From Chloroflexota bacterium (GTDB taxonomy: Bacteria > Chloroflexota > Dehalococcoidia > Lucifugimonadales > VGZR01): DNA of 6,879 nucleotides. A model generated the notes under the pieces. That model was not told the origin of the DNA. It was given only the letters and a program-made list of their open reading frames with translations, and made no database searches. Of the stretch, positions 1-5,145 are shown in pieces. Position numbers and translations under genes: made by a program. The DNA is taken from the NCBI GenBank assembly GCA_027625225.1, contig JAQBWG010000106.1, positions 1 through 6,879 on the forward strand, in the 5' to 3' direction. Each line of letters opens with the position of its first letter. The first letter of the stretch is position 1.

Positions 1-448
1 GCCAGAGACTGCGGCCCCTGTTCCAGCCACGCTGCGACAGAAAACCAACAGTGGCGGTCGCCAGGATAAAGCCGATGATGTACCCGGCAGTGGCGGTTGC
101 CGACAGGTAGTGCCAGCCATTACCGCCGCCCTGAAAAACAGGTGCGCCTGCCATGCCTAGAAAGTAATAGACGAGTATCGAGAAGGTGCCCCACCGCCAG
201 CCCAAAACACCGCCGATTGCGAGTACTCCGAAGGTTTGAAACGTGATAGGCACGGGGTTGTCGGGCAGAAAGAATCGTGCGCGGGCCAATCCGACCAGAA
301 TGCCCACCATAACCAGCGAGATGGCGAGTTTTTGCACCGTGTTGATGTCCGGCCAAAGAGACTCTAAAAGTGACGGGCCGGGTTTGCCGAGTAGCGACCA
401 AGGCTTCGCTTGAACAACAGCGGTCGCGGATTTGTTAACCATCTGCAT
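1..448 (-). CDS. bioY: BioY biotin transporter S-component (partial, C-terminus off window)
   Basis: This is the substrate-binding membrane subunit of an energy-coupling-factor type biotin uptake system. It works alone or with EcfA/A'/T modules, none of which are in view. The first 149 residues are present and the reading frame runs off the left edge. A first membrane segment lies at about residues 40-58. It is followed by the family signature PVPITFQTFGVLAIGG (66-80), a segment at about 81-100, GAPVFQGG (101-108) and AGYIIGF (121-127), which matches the BioY pattern GPTxGYxxGF loosely. The roughly 38-residue soluble N-terminal extension is long for BioY. The ATG at 448 is preceded by AGGAG (457-461) with an 8-nt spacer, which supports this start; a second Met codon lies two codons in. 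A small dyad (TGCGT/ACGCA, 465-479) sits just before the ribosome binding site. The Tat micro-protein gene ends 90 nt upstream on the same strand, so co-transcription is likely. No biotin-synthesis genes are visible. The family assignment is secure. Confidence 0.93.
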   Translation of the reverse strand, partial: MQMVNKSATAVVQAKPWSLLGKPGPSLLESLWPDINTVQKLAISLVMVGILVGLARARFFLPDNPVPITFQTFGVLAIGGVLGWRWGTFSILVYYFLGMAGAPVFQGGGNGWHYLSATATAGYIIGFILATATVGFLSQRGWNRGRSLW

Positions 449-538
449 AATCGTGACTCCTAGCTGCGTTCGCGACGCATGGGGGAATTTCTAAGCTACT
501 TGAGAAGGGTAGTTTAAAGTTCTACAGATTCCGAGACA

Positions 539-727
539 CTAGCCCTGTGGAACGTTCGGGTCGCGTGGATTAAACATGGAGTCTTTGGCGAAACGCGGCA
601 GAGGACGTTTGCCTCCTGCAAACCCACCTAGGAAAAATGAAAATGCAGCTACGCCCGCTGCTCCAAATGCTGCCTTGCTCAGGAATGACCTACGAGTCAT
701 TCCACCTTGTTTTTGTTTCGGTTCCAT
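539..727 (-). CDS. Tiny twin-arginine signal protein, 62 aa, function unknown
   Basis: A 62-residue protein made almost only of a Tat-type export signal. Residues 11-18 read TRRSFLSK, a good match to the twin-arginine consensus. They are followed by an alanine/glycine/phenylalanine-rich hydrophobic stretch (about 19-38), then KRPLPRF and a polar tail ending NPRDPNVPQG. There is no AxA cleavage site after the hydrophobic stretch, so it may stay as a membrane anchor with a 20-odd-residue exported tail. No cofactor motif follows. The frame after the stop continues about 15 codons without resembling any domain, so a truncated larger Tat substrate such as a Rieske protein is not supported. I chose ATG 727 over the in-frame GTG at 733 because GAGGG (733-737) sits 5 nt before the ATG but overlaps the GTG. 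A TATAAT promoter lies just upstream and bioY follows. I do not recognise the family. Whether it is translated is inferred from the signal, ribosome binding site and promoter together. Confidence 0.72.
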   Translation of the reverse strand: MEPKQKQGGMTRRSFLSKAAFGAAGVAAFSFFLGGFAGGKRPLPRFAKDSMFNPRDPNVPQG

Positions 728-769
728 CTTCACCCTCTAATTCGCCCTATTCATCTGCTGACCCTTGGG

Positions 770-799
770 ATTATAGTCAACTGCCCCCTGTTCAGGCAA
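770..799 (-). promoter_or_regulatory. Promoter for the Tat micro-protein/bioY unit
   Basis: Read on the minus strand, a perfect TATAAT (770-775) lies 18 bp downstream of TTGCCT (794-799), which matches four of six bases of the -35 consensus. The expected transcription start is about 7 nt past the -10, giving a leader of roughly 35 nt before the ATG at 727. A 9-bp inverted repeat sits 5 bp upstream of the -35 box and could be an operator. The assignment rests on consensus matching only. Confidence 0.6.
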
Positions 800-804
800 T
801 ATAG

Positions 805-830
805 CGTACTCGTCTAGTTTCACGAGTACG
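805..830. repeat. Perfect 9-bp inverted repeat, candidate operator
   Basis: CGTACTCGT (805-813) and ACGAGTACG (822-830) are exact reverse complements separated by an 8-nt spacer. The element lies between divergent genes and immediately upstream of the minus-strand promoter, so neither flanking gene should be transcribed into it as a terminator, and it has no T-tract on either strand. A dimeric regulator binding site is the most economical reading; that role is inferred. Confidence 0.6.
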
Positions 831-847
831 TACCTCAGACTAACCTT

Positions 848-889
848 ATGGTATCTGACCCGTTCACCATGGTATCTGACCCGTTCACC
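848..889. repeat. Exact tandem duplication of a 21-bp unit
   Basis: Two back-to-back identical 21-bp copies (848-868 and 869-889), each running from ATGGTATCTG to CGTTCACC. The junction creates an 8-bp palindrome, ACCATGGT (866-873). The unit length equals about two helical turns, so paired protein sites would face the same side of the DNA. The repeats lie 44 bp before the YceI-family start codon, in or next to the region where its promoter should be. A mobile short-repeat origin is the alternative. Confidence 0.85.
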
Positions 890-932
890 GGTTAAGTACT
901 CTATCGTCCGTCAATATGGCAAAAGGGGCTCC

Positions 933-1625
933 ATGAAGATAAACACCATAGCAGTTCCCGCCCTTCTGGGCATGCTTGCTTTCATCGCAGCGTGCGGAGG
1001 CTCTTCAGTTGCAGTTACGTCTATACCGCCAACGCCGACCCAATCGGCGCCGATCATTGAGACAACGAGTCTCTTGGAATCGGGTACACGTCTGACCGTA
1101 GTCGAAGGCACGACCGCAACCTATCGGGTTACGGAAGAGTTGGCAGGTATCGGCTTTCCAACGGACGCAGTGGGAACGACCGAGTTGGTTGCCGGGTCGA
1201 TTGCGTTCGATGACAACGGTGAGGTGGTGAGCGAATCGTCGAAACTCTCGGTGGATTTACGGGGGCTGAAGAGCGACGACGGACGCCGAGATAACTATAT
1301 CCGCCAGAATACGCTGCAAACCAGCCAATTCCCGATGGCCGAACTTGTCATCACCAAAGTCGAAGGATTGAATTTTCCGCTACCCGTGACCGGTGAAGCG
1401 ACTTTCCAAATAATCGGCGACCTAACCATTCGAGGCATCACAAAATCGCTGTTTTGGGATGTCATGGTGAACTTTTCGGAAAATGCGATTGCAGGAACGG
1501 CCAGCACCGAGTTTACTTTCCAAGACTACGATATGACTCCGCCGCGGGTCTTCCTCGTTCTCAGTGTGGAAGACGAGATACGTTTACAGGTGGACTTTAC
1601 CATGACGGTCGACCGGGCGGAATAG
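933..1625 (+). CDS. YceI-family lipoprotein
   Basis: A 230-residue exported lipoprotein. Residues 1-20 form a signal peptide ending in the lipobox IAAC, with Cys21 as the lipidation site. A Ser/Thr/Pro-rich linker (about 22-45) then leads to a YceI domain (about 57-228). Recognisable YceI features are TYRVTEEL near residue 63, VDLRGLKSDDGRRDNYIR (107-124) followed by TLQTSQFPMAEL (127-138), and GDLTIRGITK (162-171). YceI domains form lipocalin-like beta barrels that bind isoprenoid-type lipids in characterised members; the ligand here is unknown. Charged and polar residues rather than a catalytic set dominate, consistent with a binding protein. ATG 933 is preceded by AAAAGGGG (921-928) with a short 4-nt gap. 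The gene stands alone, divergent from the Tat/bioY unit and convergent with thiD, and is not obviously part of an operon. Upstream tandem repeats may bear on its regulation. Confidence 0.9.
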   Translation: MKINTIAVPALLGMLAFIAACGGSSVAVTSIPPTPTQSAPIIETTSLLESGTRLTVVEGTTATYRVTEELAGIGFPTDAVGTTELVAGSIAFDDNGEVVSESSKLSVDLRGLKSDDGRRDNYIRQNTLQTSQFPMAELVITKVEGLNFPLPVTGEATFQIIGDLTIRGITKSLFWDVMVNFSENAIAGTASTEFTFQDYDMTPPRVFLVLSVEDEIRLQVDFTMTVDRAE

Positions 1626-1629
1626 ATTC

Positions 1630-2439
1630 TTAAGCCTCGGGTTTTGGCATCCACTCATGAAAGTGATTAAGTGGCCCATATCCCGTACCCACCGTATATG
1701 CGGCCTTGATGGCGTTGGTCACGTAGCGCTTTGCCTGGGCTACTGCACTCTTTACTGATTCACCGCGGGCGATGTAGACAGCCGAGGCCGAGGCAAACGT
1801 ACAGCCGGTGCCGTGGGTGTTGTTAGATGCGATACGTCCGCCGGAGAAGGCTTTGAATTCACTGCCGTCGTAGAGAAAGTCGGTGGCCGGGCCCGGATAT
1901 ATGCCACCTGTTACCACACAGGCCTTCGCCCCCATCGCAACGATTTCTTCCGAAGCAGCACGGATATCGTCCAAATTTTCCAGCTTCCTTCCGACGATAA
2001 CGCCCGCTTCCTCGACGTTCGGTGTGACGAGGCTTGCGAGAGGGAACAACTTGGTCTTTAGTGCATCGAGGGCTTCTTTTTGCAGCAACCTGTCGCCGCC
2101 CTTGGACACCATCACAGGATCAACTACGAGCTGTTTCACGTTATGTTCTCGCAATTTGCCCACGAGAGCGTCAATAACCGCGGAGCTGGAAAGCATCCCG
2201 GTCTTCACCACATCGGTACCGATGTCGGTGATGACAGCGTCAAACTGTTGCTGAATCATCTCGATAGGCAACTCGAATGCGGACACAACCCGCCGGGTGT
2301 TCTGCGCGGTGACTGCGGTGATAATACTCGTACCGTAGCCGCCGAGCGAGGCGATGGTCTTGAGATCTGCCTGAATACCCGCACCTGCGCCGGAGTCGGA
2401 CCCCGCTACGGTCATTACCTTTACTATTGGACTAGCCAT
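1630..2439 (-). CDS. thiD: Hydroxymethylpyrimidine/phosphomethylpyrimidine kinase ThiD
   Basis: A 269-residue cytoplasmic ribokinase-fold enzyme. It phosphorylates 4-amino-5-hydroxymethyl-2-methylpyrimidine (HMP) to HMP-P and then to HMP-PP, the pyrimidine half of thiamin. Visible motifs are the substrate-binding AGSDSGAGAGIQADLKT (12-28), AVTAQNT (42-48), KTGML (79-83), DPVMVSK (107-113), VTPN (138-141) and the anion-hole/catalytic HGTGCTFA (209-216, Cys213). It closes with GYGPLNHFHEW (253-263), also typical. Length matches the family. The frame stays open to 2583, but ATG 2439 is the right start: the family begins a few residues before the AGSD motif, and GAGGAG (2447-2452) stands 7 nt upstream. 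The start overlaps the tenA stop by 8 bp (ATGGCTAG), implying translational coupling. The stop lies 4 bp from the convergent YceI gene's stop. ThiE, ThiC and ThiM are not in the window, so a salvage role with TenA is the likely one. Confidence 0.97.
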   Translation of the reverse strand: MASPIVKVMTVAGSDSGAGAGIQADLKTIASLGGYGTSIITAVTAQNTRRVVSAFELPIEMIQQQFDAVITDIGTDVVKTGMLSSSAVIDALVGKLREHNVKQLVVDPVMVSKGGDRLLQKEALDALKTKLFPLASLVTPNVEEAGVIVGRKLENLDDIRAASEEIVAMGAKACVVTGGIYPGPATDFLYDGSEFKAFSGGRIASNNTHGTGCTFASASAVYIARGESVKSAVAQAKRYVTNAIKAAYTVGTGYGPLNHFHEWMPKPEA

Positions 2440-3088
2440 TCGGCCACTCCTCTCCGCGATACGCGGCTTCAAAGAATCTGTACTCATATCGCAACGACTT
2501 TTGAAACAACCTCTCGATACGAGGTCGTTGCTCCGCGGTCGTCTGATTATCCAAATACCCGCCCAGATACTCCACCACTTCACCTAGCACTTCCGGGCCG
2601 TGGATATCGATCCAGGCTTGGTACGCTTTGATGCCTGGCTTTTTGTTGGCACCCATCAGCCGAATAGCCCAGTCCATGTAGGTTCCCTCGGTCACGTATA
2701 ACACGGTCACAATGTCAACAAAATTGCCTTCTAAACCTGTCCGTACCAGAAAATCCCCAAAGGCGTCCGTACTCGGCTTTTTATCCGCCAACTCCTCTGG
2801 ACTCGCTTGAAAATCACGGAAGGCGTCGAGAAAAATCTCGTTCTCCGGGTTGAGAATGCCGTTCATGAACCGGTTGAGCACTGCCGCACCATCGAAGTCA
2901 GGAGCCTTGGCAATCCCGTACGCAACGATAGCGGCGATATCGCCGACTACGGCGTAATCTTGCACAAAGTATCGGCGGAAGGTGCGTTGGGGAAGGTTTC
3001 CATCACCCATTTCCAGAATAAACGGATGTGTAACAACCTTCTCCCACAAGTCACTGTATTTGGTCTTTAAATCTGATGTGAGCGTCAA
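2432..3088 (-). CDS. tenA: TenA-family thiamin-pyrimidine salvage enzyme, cysteine-less (TenA_E-like)
   Basis: A 218-residue all-helical protein of the TENA/THI-4 family. Such enzymes hydrolyse aminopyrimidine breakdown products of thiamin to HMP, feeding ThiD. Family hallmarks are HPFILEMGDGNLP (21-33), FRRYFVQDY (38-45, with Asp44 at the usual substrate-binding position), Tyr137, and the C-terminal helix YEYRFFEAAY (201-210) carrying the candidate acids Glu202/Glu208. Where classical TenA has its nucleophilic Cys135, this protein reads VLYVTEGTY, with Thr133 at the cysteine position and Glu134 three residues before Tyr137. That pattern resembles the TenA_E subgroup, whose plant members salvage formylamino- and amino-HMP without the cysteine. 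The start is TTG 3088: no in-frame ATG or GTG lies near, and the family needs about 20 residues before HPF. The nearest purine-rich site (AAGGA) is about 14 nt away, so initiation looks weak. It is the first gene of the tenA-thiD operon. Confidence 0.93.
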   Translation of the reverse strand: MTLTSDLKTKYSDLWEKVVTHPFILEMGDGNLPQRTFRRYFVQDYAVVGDIAAIVAYGIAKAPDFDGAAVLNRFMNGILNPENEIFLDAFRDFQASPEELADKKPSTDAFGDFLVRTGLEGNFVDIVTVLYVTEGTYMDWAIRLMGANKKPGIKAYQAWIDIHGPEVLGEVVEYLGGYLDNQTTAEQRPRIERLFQKSLRYEYRFFEAAYRGEEWPNG

Positions 3089-3125
3089 GGGTGTCTTTGG
3101 TGTCCTTAATGAGAAGAGTGTGTTG

Positions 3126-3155
3126 ATTATAGCTATGGGGACGCGAGTCTAGCAA
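3126..3155 (-). promoter_or_regulatory. Promoter for tenA-thiD
   Basis: On the minus strand a perfect TATAAT (3126-3131) follows TTGCTA (3150-3155) with an 18-bp spacer. The spacing and -35 type match the promoter proposed at 770-799. Transcription would begin near 3119, giving a leader of about 30 nt before the TTG start. That is too short for a TPP riboswitch, and no THI-box-like CTGAGA core is seen. Assigned by consensus only. Confidence 0.6.
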
Positions 3156-3222
3156 TCGTCTGGCAATGTGTCAAATACGTTTCAAGCATCCACATCGCGA
3201 ACACGTCATAATTACTATCCTG

Positions 3223-3936
3223 ATGAAAACGACATTCAAGAGTCTACAACAACGCGCTCAGGAATTCGGCATTACACTCACCGAAACGCAACTTGTTCAG
3301 TTCGAACGGTACCACCATCTGCTTATCGAGTGGAATACCCGCGCGAATCTGACATCCGTTACCGAACACGCCGAAGTGGAAACTCGCCACTTCCTCGAAT
3401 CGCTCGCCATCTCACAGGTCGTCCCGCTTCAAAGCTTGGAATCGGCCAACGTGGTGGATGTTGGTAGCGGAGCGGGATTCCCCGGAGTGCCACTAGCCAT
3501 CGCGTTTCCAAACTCGCATGTTACGCTGGTCGAGGCCACTGCCAAGAAAACTCAATTTCTTACGCATTTGCAGGAATCGCTCGACCTTAAGAACGTCTCC
3601 GTAGTGACCGGCAGGGCTGAAGAACTCGCGCACCAATCCGATCTTCGGGAATCGTTCGACCTTGTACTCGCCCGTGCAGTCGCCAAACTAGCACCGCTCG
3701 CAGAGTTAACCTTGCCGTTCTGCCGGATCGGCGGAAGCGTAGTCTTACACAAAGGCCCGGATGTCGCAGATGAGCTTGCATCCGCCCGGCAGGCTGTCGA
3801 AACGCTTGGCGGGAACATCTCCAGAACCGTACCCATGCCCCAACTTCACACCACGTTCGTCGTTATCTCCAAAGAACGTATGACCCCTCGAAGCTATCCA
3901 CGTCGAGCCGGGATTCCGACGAAACGACCTCTCTAA
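3223..3936 (+). CDS. rsmG: 16S rRNA (guanine527-N7)-methyltransferase RsmG
   Basis: A 237-residue cytoplasmic SAM-dependent methyltransferase (GidB family) that makes m7G527 in 16S rRNA; loss in other bacteria gives low-level streptomycin resistance. The N-terminal helical part has the family pattern WNTRANLTSVT (37-47) and RHFLESLA (55-62). The SAM-binding glycine loop is VVDVGSGAGFPGVPLA (77-92), followed by VEATAKK (103-109), the conserved ARAVA (150-154), HKGP (176-179) and the typical ending YPRRAGIPTKRPL (225-237). The frame is open to an ATG at 3166, but the extra 19 residues do not look like the family and that start has no ribosome binding site either, so ATG 3223 is preferred. No Shine-Dalgarno precedes 3223; CATAAT at 3207-3212 might be a -10 for a nearly leaderless mRNA. 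The next gene starts 72 nt downstream on the same strand and is probably co-transcribed. Confidence 0.95.
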   Translation: MKTTFKSLQQRAQEFGITLTETQLVQFERYHHLLIEWNTRANLTSVTEHAEVETRHFLESLAISQVVPLQSLESANVVDVGSGAGFPGVPLAIAFPNSHVTLVEATAKKTQFLTHLQESLDLKNVSVVTGRAEELAHQSDLRESFDLVLARAVAKLAPLAELTLPFCRIGGSVVLHKGPDVADELASARQAVETLGGNISRTVPMPQLHTTFVVISKERMTPRSYPRRAGIPTKRPL

Positions 3937-4008
3937 GTGCGGTGTGTCGTGATTCGTGAAGCCGTAGAATAGCCACAACGCCAGTATCTGAAGGAACGAA
4001 ACTGTAGT

Positions 4009-5073
4009 TTGAGTCAAGAATCAGAGCAAATATCGCTCAAGCGGCGCATCCTGTCGCTCCCTACTATCCTGTCTTTCGGCATCGCCATAGCCTTGGTGAT
4101 ATTCCTCGCTACCCGTTTCGATTTGGACTGGGGTCAGATGTGGGGCAACATCCGCTCCATGAACCCCTGGTACTACGTACTCGGATTGTTTCTCTACTAC
4201 ATCAGCTTTCTATTCCGCGGACTGCGCTGGCGGATGCTCGCAGCCAACGCCGCTCTTATCGAAGGAGAGCAACGCCAGCATCCGGATATCAAGATTCCGG
4301 GGACGCTGAAGTCGGCGCAATTCATTCTCATAGGCTGGTTCGTAAACACCATCACCTTTTTACGGATGGGAGACGCCTACCGTGCCTACTCCTTCTCCAA
4401 GGAATCGAAGGGCAGTTTCTCGTGGAGTCTGGGTACAGTACTCGCCGAACGCACCCTCGACATGGTCGTCGTGTCGGTGCTGGTCATCATCAGCGTATTC
4501 GCCGTCTCCAGGTCATTGGACTCTAGCGCTTCCAGATATCTGCTTATCGCCGCGATAGTACTGGCTATTGGACTCATCGCACTCTTGGCTTTGATGCGCG
4601 GATACGGTCACAGACTCGCCCAGTTCCTCCCTAAACGGTTCAACAAGGCCTACGACCAATTCCATTTGGGCACGCTCGGCAGTATGCGGCGCGCACTACC
4701 TGTGTTGCTCCTGTTAAGCGCCATCGGCTGGATACTCGAAGCGGCGCGCCTGTACTTCGTCGTCCAGGCTCTGGGCTTGGAAGTGAGCCTTGCCATGGCA
4801 TTGCTCGTTTCCCTGGGCCACGGCATCTTGAGCACCGTGCCTACCCCTGGCGGGGTCGGCGCTGTCGAGCCGGGACTCACCGGCTTGCTGCTCTTAAGTT
4901 TCAATCGGCACGATGCAGCTTCCGTCACATTGCTAGACCGTTCTATAACGCTTCTCAGCGTCATGCTTTTCGGCGGCTTACTGTTTCTGGCTACTCAAAT
5001 CATCCATGCACGGCGTCAATTTCAAAACCCGACTTCTCCAAGCCAGCCCGGTACCTCCGATACATCCAATTGA
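4009..5073 (+). CDS. Polytopic membrane protein, LPG-synthase TM/UPF0104 flippase-like family
   Basis: A 354-residue inner-membrane protein with about eight hydrophobic segments (roughly 17-35, 54-70, 103-120, 151-167, 178-197, 230-253, 260-276, 309-330) and a polar Ser/Pro/Thr-rich tail. It carries the conserved marks of the family that includes the membrane half of MprF and AglD-like proteins: FRGLRWR (69-75), LRMGDAYRAY (118-127), AERTLDM (146-152) and PTPGGVGAVEPG (278-289). The catalytic aminoacyl-transferase domain of MprF is absent, so lipid or glycolipid flipping is a family-level guess rather than an assigned reaction. The start is TTG 4009, as there is no ATG or GTG nearby. AAGGA (3991-3995) lies 13 nt upstream, which is long, and the exact start is the least certain point; an in-frame CTG at 3988 is possible but less likely. 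It follows rsmG by 72 nt with no clear promoter or terminator between, and precedes ilvD. Confidence 0.88.
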   Translation: MSQESEQISLKRRILSLPTILSFGIAIALVIFLATRFDLDWGQMWGNIRSMNPWYYVLGLFLYYISFLFRGLRWRMLAANAALIEGEQRQHPDIKIPGTLKSAQFILIGWFVNTITFLRMGDAYRAYSFSKESKGSFSWSLGTVLAERTLDMVVVSVLVIISVFAVSRSLDSSASRYLLIAAIVLAIGLIALLALMRGYGHRLAQFLPKRFNKAYDQFHLGTLGSMRRALPVLLLLSAIGWILEAARLYFVVQALGLEVSLAMALLVSLGHGILSTVPTPGGVGAVEPGLTGLLLLSFNRHDAASVTLLDRSITLLSVMLFGGLLFLATQIIHARRQFQNPTSPSQPGTSDTSN

Positions 5074-5077
5074 ATCG

Positions 5078-5095
5078 AGGCGTCTATTGACGCTT
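5078..5095. repeat. Small dyad overlapping the ilvD -35 box
   Basis: GCGTC (5080-5084) and GACGC (5089-5093) are perfect inverted arms around a TATT loop, extended by one G-T and one A-T pair to 5078-5095. It begins 5 nt after the membrane-protein stop. No T-tract follows, so it is a poor terminator. Its right arm coincides with the -35 hexamer of ilvD, which would suit an operator. The stem is short and may be chance. Confidence 0.35.
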
Positions 5096-5115
5096 CGCAA
5101 AGCCAGATTTACACT
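5087..5115 (+). promoter_or_regulatory. Promoter for ilvD
   Basis: TTGACG (5087-5092) matches five of six -35 bases and lies exactly 17 bp before TACACT (5110-5115), which matches four of six -10 bases. Transcription would begin near 5122, giving a leader of about 24 nt that just includes the strong ribosome binding site AAGGAG (5133-5138). The leader is too short for a leucine/valine-type attenuator peptide. This suggests ilvD can be expressed independently of the upstream genes. Confidence 0.6.
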
Positions 5116-5145
5116 CGCCTGTAGGTGAAAATAAGGAGTGCCGTA

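Noticed and set aside
431..448. TTTGTTAACC resembling half of a BirA biotin operator
   Set aside because: It lies within the first codons of bioY and has no matching inverted half at the required 14-16 bp spacing.
539..733. Remnant of a Rieske iron-sulfur protein
   Set aside because: The Tat signal is Rieske-like, but no CxH or cluster-binding motif is found in any frame before bioY, and the post-stop frame is short and featureless.
734..932. CRISPR repeats or an insertion-sequence end in the divergent spacer
   Set aside because: The two 21-bp units are directly adjacent without spacers, and no transposase or paired terminal inverted repeats with target duplications are present.
2440..2583. 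N-terminal extension of ThiD by 48 residues
   Set aside because: The extension is antisense-free coding of tenA in another frame, does not resemble ThiD, and ATG 2439 has a GAGGAG site at the right distance.
1813..2631. Plus-strand open frames of 82-183 residues across thiD
   Set aside because: They are antisense to well-supported thiD and tenA, have low-complexity or basic composition and match no family; they arise from codon bias of the real genes.
4009..5073. Full MprF lysyl-phosphatidylglycerol synthase
   Set aside because: Only the membrane domain is present; the C-terminal aminoacyl-transfer domain is missing and ilvD follows.
5125..5145. GTG 5125 as the ilvD start
   Set aside because: The extra seven residues would be encoded by the ribosome binding site region itself; ATG 5146 has AAGGAG 7 nt upstream.
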